From assembly GCA_019638615.1 (NCBI GenBank), contig JAHBTL010000005.1, positions 186,001 to 250,000 on the forward strand: a DNA stretch of 64,000 nucleotides, given 5' to 3'. The notes under the pieces were generated by a model. The model did no database searches and had not been told where the DNA came from. It saw nothing but the letters and a program-made list of their open reading frames with translations. The DNA is from Chitinophagaceae bacterium (GTDB lineage Bacteria; Bacteroidota; Bacteroidia; Chitinophagales; Chitinophagaceae). Positions 1 through 8,401 of the stretch are shown here, piece after piece (position 1 is the first letter of the stretch; the number at the start of each line of letters is the position of its first letter). The translations under genes were made by a program, and so were the position numbers.

Positions 1-1154
1 TCCAGTTCAAAAAGGGTGGAAGAATCATTGATCGCCACATCGCGGTAAGTGCTGGTCTTCCGTCCTATAAAGTTTAACCTTTTTTTATCCATGAAAATAA
101 AGTCAGCCACGAACTTGTCTTTCGATAAAAACCATATCGAATCGTTTACCAGTTGAAATTCCTGTACCAGGTCCAGCTTTTCCACAAAATTCAGGTTAGC
201 GGTTTCCGGTACGCGGAGGTTCATTTTCATTACTGCGTACGAAGAATCCGCTATCCATGCATCTCCGGTAAATACGTTTTCACCTTTGTGCTTGGGTGTA
301 AATACAAAATGAAAATATTGACGTCCGCCTATGTACTGGGTATCGGGCACCCGGTATAAATAATAGGCCGAGCCATTATCGCTGATGGGACTTACAAAAT
401 CCTTGTCAAAAACCGGGATAAAATTTTTATAGATATTTATGTTCTGGTACATGCCGCCAAGCATTTTGGTAATGCTCTGGTTGTTGAAGCCGATCGTTTT
501 CACGGCTTTTATTACTTCCCTGGTTTTACGGGGACTTTTCTGGTAGTAATAATCCGACAGGGTTTCGGTAAGATACAGCGGCAGCACCGGCTTTGCTTCA
601 GATGCACTGTCAATGTTCTGATCAATCACTTCCCTGAACGGCTTAAGGATTTTCATCTTGATGAGCTTGTTGTTGCCCGCGTCATTCAGGTCGGCCTCCA
701 GTTTGTTATACAGCTCGTATGAAAAGTTGTCAAAGCGCGCCCTGTCGTTCAACGGTTTGTTTTTAACGATCTTCCGCCACAGAATCAATCCCTTTCCTAT
801 CTTGCTTTTTACAATTACTTCCGCGTTCCTTTTGCCCCGTTCCAGGTTAATTACCACTTCCATTTCTTCAATGGTGCTGTCTATGTAAAGATGGAAATCT
901 TCAAAACCCACATAAGTGACTTCCAGCGTATCGGAAGGCCATTTATCCAGTGTAAACGAAAAATTCCCTGCAGAATCGGTGAGGGCGCCTACCGTACTGT
1001 TTTTAAATTGTACAGAAGCGAAAGGTATACGCTCTTCACTGTGAGCATCCTGCACATACCCTGTTATTTTACGTATCTGCGCCCGGACGGCATGGTTGGA
1101 TAAGGTGAAAAAAATAAAGAATACTCCGCTAATAAGCAGTGATTTCCAAGTCAT
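1..1154 (-). CDS. DUF5686/carboxypeptidase-regulatory-like outer-membrane protein, partial
   Basis: The frame is open from an ATG at 1154 to the left window edge, so only the N-terminal 384 residues or so are present. The protein opens with a hydrophobic signal peptide ending near HAVRAQ, followed by a carboxypeptidase D regulatory-like beta-sandwich (residues about 22-100, with VGALTDSAGNFSF and DTLEVTYVGFED). The part after that is typical of the DUF5686 family, large Bacteroidota proteins with an N-terminal CarboxypepD_reg domain and a probable C-terminal barrel, which lies outside the window. The exact role is unknown; an outer-membrane location is inferred from the family. Confidence 0.8.
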   Translation of the reverse strand, partial: MTWKSLLISGVFFIFFTLSNHAVRAQIRKITGYVQDAHSEERIPFASVQFKNSTVGALTDSAGNFSFTLDKWPSDTLEVTYVGFEDFHLYIDSTIEEMEVVINLERGKRNAEVIVKSKIGKGLILWRKIVKNKPLNDRARFDNFSYELYNKLEADLNDAGNNKLIKMKILKPFREVIDQNIDSASEAKPVLPLYLTETLSDYYYQKSPRKTREVIKAVKTIGFNNQSITKMLGGMYQNINIYKNFIPVFDKDFVSPISDNGSAYYLYRVPDTQYIGGRQYFHFVFTPKHKGENVFTGDAWIADSSYAVMKMNLRVPETANLNFVEKLDLVQEFQLVNDSIWFLSKDKFVADFIFMDKKRLNFIGRKTSTYRDVAINDSSTLFEL

Positions 1155-1264
1155 ATTGCAAAAATAACCTTCCGGACTGCATAATAAACAGCCCTTGTAT
1201 ATTATTTAAATAAGTGTTAAGAAATTTTTTTACCTGAAAACTTGCAAAACCTGATTTTTTATAC

Positions 1265-1282
1265 TTACTTTGAATTTCAAAG
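1265..1282 (+). promoter_or_regulatory. Palindromic operator overlapping a -7-like box
   Basis: CTTTGAATTTCAAAG at 1268-1282 is an inverted repeat (seven-base arms around one base). Its first half is also the end of a -7-like element, TTACTTTG (1265-1272). The same 15-mer, in a shared 24-base block, recurs at 2340-2354 before creD. A winged-helix regulator is encoded between the two copies, so these are its likely operators. The position also shows that the membrane gene starts at 1290 and not at an upstream TTG. Confidence 0.6.
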
Positions 1283-1289
1283 CACTTTT

Positions 1290-1925
1290 ATGCAGGAAAA
1301 ATATGCAGGGCTTGAAACCCTCAGGGATATTAAGCAGATGATGGAACGCAGCAGCCGGTTTATCAGTTTAAGCGGGTTGAGTGGTATAGGCGCCGGAGTA
1401 TGCGCGTTGGCGGGAAGCTGGTTCGCGTACCAGGTAATTGGCGGGCAGGATACGGCAGATGTACGCGGCTATGATTTTGAAAGTGTAACAATAAAGCAAC
1501 TGATGGGTTACAGGCTGTTTACGATAGCAATGTATACACTTGTATCGGCTATTGTGGTCGCCTTTTTTTTCACCTGGCTGAACAGCAAAAAAAACAAAGT
1601 TCCGCTGTGGGGAAGCGCCTCAAGAAGATTGATGATCAATTTTTGTATACCCTTATTTGCGGGCGGCGTATTTTTACTGCGAATGAGTGCGCTGGGGTAT
1701 TTGGGAATGATAGCCCCCGGTTGTTTGATATTTTATGGTATTTCTCTGGTAAATGCCAGCAAGTATACATTAGGAGAAGTTCGCTATCTTGGCTACGGAC
1801 AGATCCTGCTGGGTGTGATCAGTTGTTGGTTTCTCGGCTCGGGCCTGTTTTTCTGGACACTGGGTTTTGGCGTGCTGCACATTATATATGGAACGATGAT
1901 GTGGTGGAAGTATGAAAGAAGGTGA
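1290..1925 (+). CDS. Multi-pass membrane protein of the CreD-associated regulon
   Basis: This is a 211-residue protein with a short cytoplasmic N-terminus rich in charged residues and about five or six hydrophobic segments (roughly GLSGIGAGVCALAGSWFAY, LFTIAMYTLVSAIVVAFF, LMINFCIPLFAGGVFLL, MIAPGCLIFYGISLV, QILLGVISCWFLGSGLFFW). I do not recognise an enzymatic motif. ATG 1290 is chosen because an operator-like palindrome and -7 box end only a few bases upstream; the in-frame TTG at 1242 would lie inside the promoter. It is followed by a winged-helix regulator and then creD, so it probably belongs to an envelope-stress regulon. Function unknown. Confidence 0.75.
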   Translation: MQEKYAGLETLRDIKQMMERSSRFISLSGLSGIGAGVCALAGSWFAYQVIGGQDTADVRGYDFESVTIKQLMGYRLFTIAMYTLVSAIVVAFFFTWLNSKKNKVPLWGSASRRLMINFCIPLFAGGVFLLRMSALGYLGMIAPGCLIFYGISLVNASKYTLGEVRYLGYGQILLGVISCWFLGSGLFFWTLGFGVLHIIYGTMMWWKYERR

Positions 1926-2010
1926 AAGGTATAAGGAATAAGGCGTAAGGAGGTAAGGCGAAATGGTTTACGCCTTAAACCCCACACCTTCCACCCTATA
2001 CCTTCCCCCT
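1926..2010. repeat. Intergenic word repeat with inverted arms
   Basis: This gap is made of near-repeats of GGTATAAGG and GGCGTAAGG. AAGGCGTAA near 1941 can pair with TTACGCCTT near 1967, and the right part (CCACCCTATACCTTCC) is the complement of the left words. A second copy of this style of repeat lies at 3740-3857, so the two flank the regulator-creD pair. Confidence 0.6.
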
Positions 2011-2022
2011 CAAAATAAACAA

Positions 2023-2322
2023 ATGAAGAATCCGATAGAAAATTTAAATAAGGTATTTGACAGCCGCATCAGGTTGGGCATCATGAGTTCGCTTATGGTG
2101 AATGAGGAGGTGAATTTCAATCAGCTCAAGGAAATTGTGGAGGTAACAGATGGTAATCTCGCCTCACACTTAAAAACCCTGGAAGAGAACGGTTATATTA
2201 AAGTACAAAAGGGTTTTATCGGAAGAAAAACCAACACAACCTATTCTGTTACCAGGGCAGGCGAAAAAGCATTTAAGTCTCATCTGGATGCATTGGAAGA
2301 AATGATCCGGTCATTGGAATAA
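2023..2322 (+). CDS. Winged-helix transcriptional regulator (HTH_34 type)
   Basis: This 99-residue protein is almost entirely one winged helix-turn-helix domain. LGIMSSLMVNEEVNFNQLKE and VTDGNLASHLKTLEENGYI form the helix-turn-helix, and VQKGFIGRKTNTTYSVT forms the wing, the pattern of the Bacteroidota regulators grouped as winged helix DNA-binding domain HTH_34, related to MarR/ArsR folds. ATG 2023 begins at the conserved NPIENLN segment; the longer frame from 1963 would translate a repeat. It is sandwiched between two identical palindromes (1268-1282 and 2340-2354), so it probably controls its own operon and creD. The signal sensed is unknown; there is no extra ligand domain. Confidence 0.88.
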   Translation: MKNPIENLNKVFDSRIRLGIMSSLMVNEEVNFNQLKEIVEVTDGNLASHLKTLEENGYIKVQKGFIGRKTNTTYSVTRAGEKAFKSHLDALEEMIRSLE

Positions 2323-2339
2323 TTTTTTTTGTATTTATA

Positions 2340-2354
2340 CTTTGAATTTCAAAG
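2340..2354 (+). promoter_or_regulatory. Second copy of the palindromic operator, upstream of creD
   Basis: CTTTGAATTTCAAAG is repeated here exactly as at 1268-1282; nine bases downstream also match. It sits 18 bases before the creD ATG, with TATACTTTG resembling a -7 element over its left arm. Repressor binding would block the promoter. Assignment to the adjacent winged-helix protein is an inference from position. Confidence 0.6.
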
Positions 2355-2372
2355 CACTTTTAAATTAAATAT

Positions 2373-3713
2373 ATGAACACAACACAAACAGAAAGTTTCT
2401 GGTCGCAAAACAAGCTTACCATCAAAGGAATACTCGTAGCGTTTCTTATACTGGCTATGCTTATACCTACGCTTTTTATACTGGCACTGGTAGAAGAAAG
2501 AGCGCAAAGGAAAAATGAAGTAGTTAGAGAAACTACCGCTAAATGGGCTTCCGCCCAGGCGATCAGCGGACCTGTGCTGATCATTCCTTATACCGAAACG
2601 CCTAAAGCTTCGGATGGAAATGAAAAGCCGGTAAAAAAGCTTGCTTATTTCCTGCCTGAGCACTTAACCATCAATGGCAAAATAAATCCCGAAAAGAAAA
2701 GCAGAACGGTTTATGATGTAATAGTATACCGGAGTTTCATGAACGTTGAAGGCAACTTCGCCCCTTTATTGGGCGAACTGCCGGAGATTGACCCTGCTGG
2801 TTTATTGCTGAACGAAGCACGGATATGCATCGGCATCAGCGATTTCAGGGGTATTGAAGACCAACTGGCGCTGGAATGGAACGGCGTTCATGCGATCTTT
2901 AATACAGGGATACCGGAAAACGACGTATTGAAAGAAGGGCTTAGTACAGCAGTAGTTATATCGCAGGAAGCGCTTGGCTCCCCCATCAGCTTTAAGCTTG
3001 CAATAGGATTAAAGGGATCTGAGAATATTAGTTTCACCCCGGTTGGCAAAACCACCCAGGTGCAATTGTCTTCCTCCTGGCCCAATCCCTCGTTCGACGG
3101 CAGCTTCCTCCCTACCGGCAGCACCGTTACTGATAAGGGCTTTACAGCCAACTGGAAAATTCAGCACCTGAACCGCAGCTACCCGCAAAGCTGGAAAGAC
3201 ATGAAGTACGATATAAAAGAATCAACCGTTGAAACAAAATTATTGCAGCCGGTAGACTCTTATGCGCAAACGAAACGATCTGTTAAATACGCGGTTTTAT
3301 TCATCGCCCTCACCTTTGCATTGTATTTTTTCGTGGAAATAACACAAAAGAAAAAAGTACATCCCATACAGTATGTGCTGGTAGGTATGGCGCTGTGTGT
3401 CTTTTATACTTTATTGCTGTCCGTTTCAGAATACCTTGGGTTTAATACGGCCTATGCCATTGCCGCTTCGGCTACTATTATACTCATTACACTCTATACT
3501 AAAAGTCTTTTTGCCGAATGGAAAGTGGCGCTGCTGTTCGCTTCGTTGCTTTCACTATTGTACGGTTTCATTTTCGTGCTGATACAACTGCAGGACAACG
3601 CGCTGCTGTTTGGAAGCGTCGGGCTATTTGCTGTACTTGCCATCATCATGTATTATTCAAGAAAAATTAACTGGTATGGGACGGGGCAGAAGGAGATAAA
3701 CACCGCCATATAA
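2373..3713 (+). CDS. creD: Inner-membrane protein CreD family
   Basis: This is a 446-residue protein of the CreD family. It has one N-terminal membrane segment (about residues 16-38, IKGILVAFLILAMLIPTLFI), a long extracytoplasmic domain (about 40-300, with SGPVLIIPY and SWPNPSFDGSFLP), and a cluster of membrane segments at the C-terminus (about 305-435). Length and layout agree with E. coli CreD. CreD proteins are linked to envelope integrity and beta-lactam or colicin tolerance in other bacteria, but their biochemical activity is not known. Here the gene follows a winged-helix regulator, an arrangement I recall from many Bacteroidota, and has the same operator as the upstream operon. Confidence 0.9.
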   Translation: MNTTQTESFWSQNKLTIKGILVAFLILAMLIPTLFILALVEERAQRKNEVVRETTAKWASAQAISGPVLIIPYTETPKASDGNEKPVKKLAYFLPEHLTINGKINPEKKSRTVYDVIVYRSFMNVEGNFAPLLGELPEIDPAGLLLNEARICIGISDFRGIEDQLALEWNGVHAIFNTGIPENDVLKEGLSTAVVISQEALGSPISFKLAIGLKGSENISFTPVGKTTQVQLSSSWPNPSFDGSFLPTGSTVTDKGFTANWKIQHLNRSYPQSWKDMKYDIKESTVETKLLQPVDSYAQTKRSVKYAVLFIALTFALYFFVEITQKKKVHPIQYVLVGMALCVFYTLLLSVSEYLGFNTAYAIAASATIILITLYTKSLFAEWKVALLFASLLSLLYGFIFVLIQLQDNALLFGSVGLFAVLAIIMYYSRKINWYGTGQKEINTAI

Positions 3714-3739
3714 AATATTACCTGCCGGGGATGTCTGAA

Positions 3740-3857
3740 TGAGGTGTAAGGCATAGGGTATAGGGTGTAGGGTATCATAAGTAATAAGGAATAAATGATA
3801 AGAGTCTTGTCTTCATACCTCATACCTTTCGCCTTATACCTTATCCCTTCCACCTTA
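3740..3857. repeat. Intergenic word repeat, inverted halves
   Basis: The left half carries GGTGTAAGGCATAGGG-like words and the right half the complementary CCTTATACCTTATCCC-like words, so the element can fold on itself. It has the same vocabulary as 1926-2010. Apparent reading frames here are only translations of the repeat. Confidence 0.6.
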
Positions 3858-3883
3858 ACTTGCAGGAGCTAAACAAAAGCGTC

Positions 3884-4249
3884 ATGAAAACAATACGATC
3901 CTTTAAATACGCGGCGGAAGGCGTTCTTTTATTCTTCCGGCATGAGCGCAATGGACGGGTACAACTCCTGGCAGCGGTACTCACCATAACACTCGGGCTA
4001 TGGTTACACATTACTCCGGCAGAATGGATAGCTGTTTTGCTTTGCATATCGGCTGTTTTTTCGCTTGAAATGATCAACACCGCGTTGGAAAAGCTTTGCG
4101 ATCTTATCCAGCCCGCATACCATCCTGCCGTTAAAATCATTAAAGATATATCTGCAGGAGCCGTTCTTTTGTCAGCCGTTGCCAGCCTTATTATTGGTAT
4201 CATCATTTTCGTACCCAAAATAGTACTGCTTTTTAAAACGCAATTATGA
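3884..4249 (+). CDS. Diacylglycerol kinase / undecaprenol kinase family protein
   Basis: This 121-residue integral membrane protein belongs to the prokaryotic DgkA family. It starts with the typical SFKYAAEG segment and has three hydrophobic helices. The conserved catalytic region is EMINTALEKLCDLI (near residues 60-73), where the glutamate and asparagine of the E-x-x-N-T-A motif are present. In Gram-negative relatives the enzyme phosphorylates diacylglycerol to phosphatidic acid; in other groups it uses undecaprenol, so the lipid substrate is uncertain. ATG 3884 is preferred over an upstream TTG because it matches the family start. Its end overlaps the next gene by four bases (ATGA), so the two are translationally coupled. 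Confidence 0.88.
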   Translation: MKTIRSFKYAAEGVLLFFRHERNGRVQLLAAVLTITLGLWLHITPAEWIAVLLCISAVFSLEMINTALEKLCDLIQPAYHPAVKIIKDISAGAVLLSAVASLIIGIIIFVPKIVLLFKTQL

Positions 4250-4890
4250 AAACAGGGAAACTGAACCAATCACTCATTTATATATCTCTTGTATTTACTT
4301 TATTAATGATAGCGGCCAGGATGATTTATACCCGCGAGCTCTATGGGCTTTACCTGGTATGGAACCTCTTTTTAGCATGGCTGCCTTTTGCCTGCAGCCT
4401 GTTGCTGGATAAAGCATACAAAAAATCGTGGCATTATTTTCTTGTACTGGGCGTATGGTTGTTGTTCTTTCCCAATGCACCCTATATCATCACCGATTTT
4501 TTCCACCTGGAGCATCGTTCGCCCGTGCCGTACTGGTACGATTTACTGATCCTCTTCTGGGCGTCGTGGAACGGTTTAATGCTGGGTTTTATTTCGCTTA
4601 TGAACGTTGAATATTCATTGTCGGGAAGGTTTTCGGCCAAAGCAGTGAATGCAGCCATTTATATTTTTATTGCCCTATGCGCATTTGGCGTATATGCCGG
4701 CCGCTACCTGCGCTGGAATAGCTGGGATGTGGTTACAAATCCCGGCAATATTATCAGCGATGTAAAGTTCATTGCATTGAACCCGGAAGATAATTTGCGC
4801 ACCTGGGGCGTTACATTCTTCTTTTCGTTGCTGATGATTATTTGCTACAAAACCCTGAAAAGCTTACAACACTACAGAAGCAGTGAATGA
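4246..4890 (+). CDS. DUF1361 family membrane protein
   Basis: The protein has 214 residues and about six or seven membrane segments. Its most characteristic part is LLFFPNAPYIITDFFHL (near residues 72-88), together with PYWYDLLILFWASWNG, which I recognise as DUF1361. GRYLRWNSWDV and FIALNPEDNLRTWGVTFFF are also typical. The biochemical role of the family is unknown. The ATG overlaps the stop of the kinase-like gene, so both are probably made from one transcript and may act on membrane lipids or an envelope polymer. A hairpin just after the stop closes the unit. Confidence 0.85.
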   Translation: MKTGKLNQSLIYISLVFTLLMIAARMIYTRELYGLYLVWNLFLAWLPFACSLLLDKAYKKSWHYFLVLGVWLLFFPNAPYIITDFFHLEHRSPVPYWYDLLILFWASWNGLMLGFISLMNVEYSLSGRFSAKAVNAAIYIFIALCAFGVYAGRYLRWNSWDVVTNPGNIISDVKFIALNPEDNLRTWGVTFFFSLLMIICYKTLKSLQHYRSSE

Positions 4891-4899
4891 AAATATAAA

Positions 4900-4925
4900 G
4901 CCCGGAGGCTGCATCTGCTCCGGGC
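4900..4925. terminator. Hairpin terminator between convergent genes
   Basis: GCCCGGAG (4900-4907) pairs with CTCCGGGC (4918-4925) around a ten-base loop. It lies between the convergent DUF1361 and TolB-like genes and could serve both. The T-tracts on either side are weak. Confidence 0.7.
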
Positions 4926-4950
4926 CTGTATTTGTAAAACAGTTGTATGC

Positions 4951-7900
4951 TTAAAAGTCAAGACCGAGAGAAAAATACCAGATGGGTTTTCCGGAGAAAA
5001 ATCCACTCATCGGCCATCCGGCGTCCAGTTTCAGGAAATAGCCCAACAGGGTACTTCTTGCTCCAAATCCATAGCCGCCAACAAAAGGCCCTATGCCCGG
5101 ATTTGTAAAAGTTACCTCTACTGTTGGATTATCCCGTGGATTGGGGTAAGAAGCACCTGGGCGTTTTATAGCATCATAAGCCCCGTTCCATGCAGTACCC
5201 AGGTCTATGAACTGGGTTATCTGGAAATTACGTAAGAACGCATTGTTTATCGGCCTGCTTAATAAAGTAGTAAATACCGGCAAGCGGAATTCACTGTTCA
5301 AAACAACTGCGTTATTGCCATTGGCCGCATTTTGCTTGTAACCCCTCATGTTAACGGCCAGTGTTTGATAAGTATAGGTTTGATCGGGAGCCGGCTTGTT
5401 GCCATCGTTAAATTTCGGCGATATCCATCCGTCTGTCCCGCCTAAATAATAAATCATTTTCTGGCTGCCCCACGAAAAATCTGCCGCTGCCCTGCCGGCC
5501 CAGATAAAGTTGCGGTAAATAGGATAGTAATACCGGATGTCTGTACCTACATTAAATGTAAGCTTTCCCTGCTTGGTTTTTGTTAAGTCAGTATTGATGT
5601 CGGTAAATATCTTATACCGTAATCCATGCCATATGTTCAATGCCGGGTTGATCGTATTGTCGTGTACATATTCAAGATGTGTCAGGATAGAATTAAGTAC
5701 CGTGTCCTCATACAAAATAGCCGGGGGATAATCGGGCGTAGCCTTCATGGCGATTTTATCGGTACGGTATGCAATGTTTGCCCTGAGGCTCCTCACCTTG
5801 TCCCAGGGATAAGACAGGTTTAGCTGGTAAAGGTTAGAAAACAGTTTATTCGGCAAAACGCTTTTGGGAAACTCCCGGTAAAAGCCATAATTTGTAACTG
5901 TAGAACGATAATAAGTAAGTCCCCAGTCCAGCCTGCGCCTCATATTGTAAAAGCTGAACATCACATCTTTATCATCCAGGTTCAAACCCAGGCGAAACCC
6001 TCCTATGAATTTAATGTCCTCAAACAGATCAGACACGCCGATGCGTACAATACCATTCAGGTTAGAATTCCCGTTTGTCATATACACCGGGCCATTGCCA
6101 CCGGCATAAGGTTGCCAGCGTGTCATCAAAACGGAATTATTAAATCCTGAAACAGAGTATTCTGTTGAAAATTTCAACCGGTAATCGTATAGCTTTGCCT
6201 GCGACAGGGTGGTTTCTTTCTGAGGGGCTTCTGCTTCCACCACCCTGCCTATGGCAGAGGTGCTATCGTCTTCAAACTCACTCTGGAAAGCATTATCCTG
6301 TTTTCCTGCCGTATCTGTTACTACAGGCTGATAAATGGTTGCCGCTCCTTTTTCAGCCCGGTCCCGGTCTATCACTTTTTTCATGTACTCGGTAGGGCGT
6401 ACATTGATGTTTCTCTTCTTTAAGGCATCTTCATTTACCCTCAGCTTATACAACATTTTAAGATTGCCTTCCTGCCGTACTTCACTCACCTGTCCCCTGT
6501 CTCCCGCAATTCTTGTTTCCTGCAGGCTGCTTTGGTAATTGGTGATCGGGAAAGAGTAGGCCGAATCGGTAGTTACTGCCATATAAGCGATGGAATCGGG
6601 TTCGTTTTTATTCCAGGCCTGCAATGTGGAATCCAGTTCCTGCGGGTCGGGGTTTCGTAATAATTCATCTCCTATTGTATACACCGTATCTACGCCCGCC
6701 CTGCGCGTGGTAAAAAATCCTGCATACCTGTTGGCTACTCCCATCTCATCGTTCACAAATGTAAAATGGTTTACATTGTATTGCATGGGGTACCGCGCAT
6801 TGCCATATTTTACATGGGTTAGTTGCGAGATCTGCCGGAAGTCGCTTTTGTTCCAGTTGTCTACCATGAAAATATTATACTTATTATTGGAGGGCAGCGC
6901 AGTATCGCTGTTAGGCGCATTACCCGAGGGGCGGTTGGATGAAAAGAGAATACCCGTTTTGCCGGGAAACGCTACAAACGACGGATCCAGATCATCGTAT
7001 ACATCGTTTGTGATCTGCTGCAGGGTTTGCTCCTGGATCTTATATACAAAAATATCCGTGTACCCGTTTTTCACACCGCTGAACAAGAGAGTATTATCAT
7101 CCAGCATATACTTCACATCCGTGATCTGGTCAAGCTCTTCCGGTAACCCCTGCTTAAAGCGTTTAAGCCGTTTTGTTAGATCGTATACAAACATCCTGAG
7201 CTTGTTTTCTTTCATATACACTACAACCAGCCTTGACCCTTTAGGATCCCAGGCTAACTGGGGATAGTTGGGATTGATCTCATTCTGGTTATCCAATACG
7301 CCTGATTTAAGCAATATTTTGCGTTTGTACCCGAAGTCTTCCAGCTCTATCCTGTATATTCCTTTTTTGAACTTTACCACAGCATAAGTGTTGTTACGCG
7401 GGTTGGGATTTGCCTGGAACCTGTAGTAATCAAGATGATTGTTGGTTTCTTCCAGCGCCACTACATTGCCTTTGGGTGCGTTTCTCCTGCCACGCAGGTC
7501 TTTATAATATTTATCCGCTTCTTTTTCCATGAACTCGGCCAATACCGATTTAAATTTTTGCTTCGTTACTTTCTGGCTGGCAGAATTTAAACTTTTATAA
7601 ATGCGGGCGAGGTACAGGAAATAGGTAACATTGTCCTTCCGGTAGTTTTCGGCGATATAGTGCCAGAATGCATGCCCTGCTAAATCGGGCTTGTCAAAAG
7701 CGAACTGGTAAAAATTCCGGTAGTCGCCAGACAAAAGGGCCGATTTCAGTTTATCGTCAAGCTCGGGGCTCCAGTTCTCCGCTGCATACATTACGTATCC
7801 GTTTGTGAGCCATTTGGGCAGATCAAGCAATGCCTGGTTGCTGGCAAACTCGCCAAGATCATCTCCAAACAATAAGTTTTCAAGCAGGGTTTTGGCAATT

Positions 7901-8346
7901 CCCTGTCGTATCTGTTTTTTTAAATTTTCATGATCGCCGTTGAAATACACGATCATTTTATTGTTTACAAACTTGGTAACACCTCCCGTATTCTGCCAGT
8001 CAATACCCATTCCGATGTTCGACTGCTCCATATCGTTAAAGCTGTTGTATACAACAATATTGATCCTGCGCTGCGAACCGTATTCTACAAAATCTTCCAG
8101 CTCTGGTAATTCTTTTTCTGCCAGTTGGGCGGCATACTTGCCCAAAGCCAGTCCATTCTGGCTAAAATATACATTGAAGTTCCTTGTCTGGTAATACCGC
8201 CATTTGAACTTTTCGTATTGCACGCGGTTTTTTCCGAATTCTACCGCGTTTACCTGGGCCTGTATTTTATTGTTAAATAAAAAAAGCACAGCAACCAGTA
8301 TTATATTTCCCAGGTAACAGCGCAGCCTGATCTGTGAGATTCCCAT
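4951..8346 (-). CDS. TolB-like beta-propeller / outer-membrane barrel protein
   Basis: The protein has about 1,131 residues. Start 8346 gives a clean signal peptide (GNIILVAVLFLFNNKIQAQ). Residues about 40-300 resemble the peptidase-MA-like region common at the front of these proteins, but the expected HExxH site is absent (IRQGIAKTLLENL is in its place), so it is probably not a protease. The middle, about 330-620, has WD40/TolB-like blades (QLAWDPKGSRLVVV, DLDPSFVAFPGKTGILFSSN). The C-terminal third looks like a BamA/surface-antigen barrel and ends in phenylalanine (YFSLGLDF), as outer-membrane proteins do. An outer-membrane location is well supported; the substrate or partner is unknown. 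ATG 8358 is an alternative start. Confidence 0.82.
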   Translation of the reverse strand: MGISQIRLRCYLGNIILVAVLFLFNNKIQAQVNAVEFGKNRVQYEKFKWRYYQTRNFNVYFSQNGLALGKYAAQLAEKELPELEDFVEYGSQRRINIVVYNSFNDMEQSNIGMGIDWQNTGGVTKFVNNKMIVYFNGDHENLKKQIRQGIAKTLLENLLFGDDLGEFASNQALLDLPKWLTNGYVMYAAENWSPELDDKLKSALLSGDYRNFYQFAFDKPDLAGHAFWHYIAENYRKDNVTYFLYLARIYKSLNSASQKVTKQKFKSVLAEFMEKEADKYYKDLRGRRNAPKGNVVALEETNNHLDYYRFQANPNPRNNTYAVVKFKKGIYRIELEDFGYKRKILLKSGVLDNQNEINPNYPQLAWDPKGSRLVVVYMKENKLRMFVYDLTKRLKRFKQGLPEELDQITDVKYMLDDNTLLFSGVKNGYTDIFVYKIQEQTLQQITNDVYDDLDPSFVAFPGKTGILFSSNRPSGNAPNSDTALPSNNKYNIFMVDNWNKSDFRQISQLTHVKYGNARYPMQYNVNHFTFVNDEMGVANRYAGFFTTRRAGVDTVYTIGDELLRNPDPQELDSTLQAWNKNEPDSIAYMAVTTDSAYSFPITNYQSSLQETRIAGDRGQVSEVRQEGNLKMLYKLRVNEDALKKRNINVRPTEYMKKVIDRDRAEKGAATIYQPVVTDTAGKQDNAFQSEFEDDSTSAIGRVVEAEAPQKETTLSQAKLYDYRLKFSTEYSVSGFNNSVLMTRWQPYAGGNGPVYMTNGNSNLNGIVRIGVSDLFEDIKFIGGFRLGLNLDDKDVMFSFYNMRRRLDWGLTYYRSTVTNYGFYREFPKSVLPNKLFSNLYQLNLSYPWDKVRSLRANIAYRTDKIAMKATPDYPPAILYEDTVLNSILTHLEYVHDNTINPALNIWHGLRYKIFTDINTDLTKTKQGKLTFNVGTDIRYYYPIYRNFIWAGRAAADFSWGSQKMIYYLGGTDGWISPKFNDGNKPAPDQTYTYQTLAVNMRGYKQNAANGNNAVVLNSEFRLPVFTTLLSRPINNAFLRNFQITQFIDLGTAWNGAYDAIKRPGASYPNPRDNPTVEVTFTNPGIGPFVGGYGFGARSTLLGYFLKLDAGWPMSGFFSGKPIWYFSLGLDF

Positions 8347-8401
8347 AATTTCGTGCATTCTAAATAATAAAATTAGCGTTTTTAAGGTACAAAAAACCAA
8401 T

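Noticed and set aside
1242-1289. Upstream TTG start of the first membrane gene
   Set aside because: The stretch overlaps the -7 box and operator, so it should not be transcribed as part of the coding region.
3653-3853. 66-residue minus-strand frame rich in RY and K residues
   Set aside because: It is a translation of the GGTATAAGG-type repeat and the end of creD.
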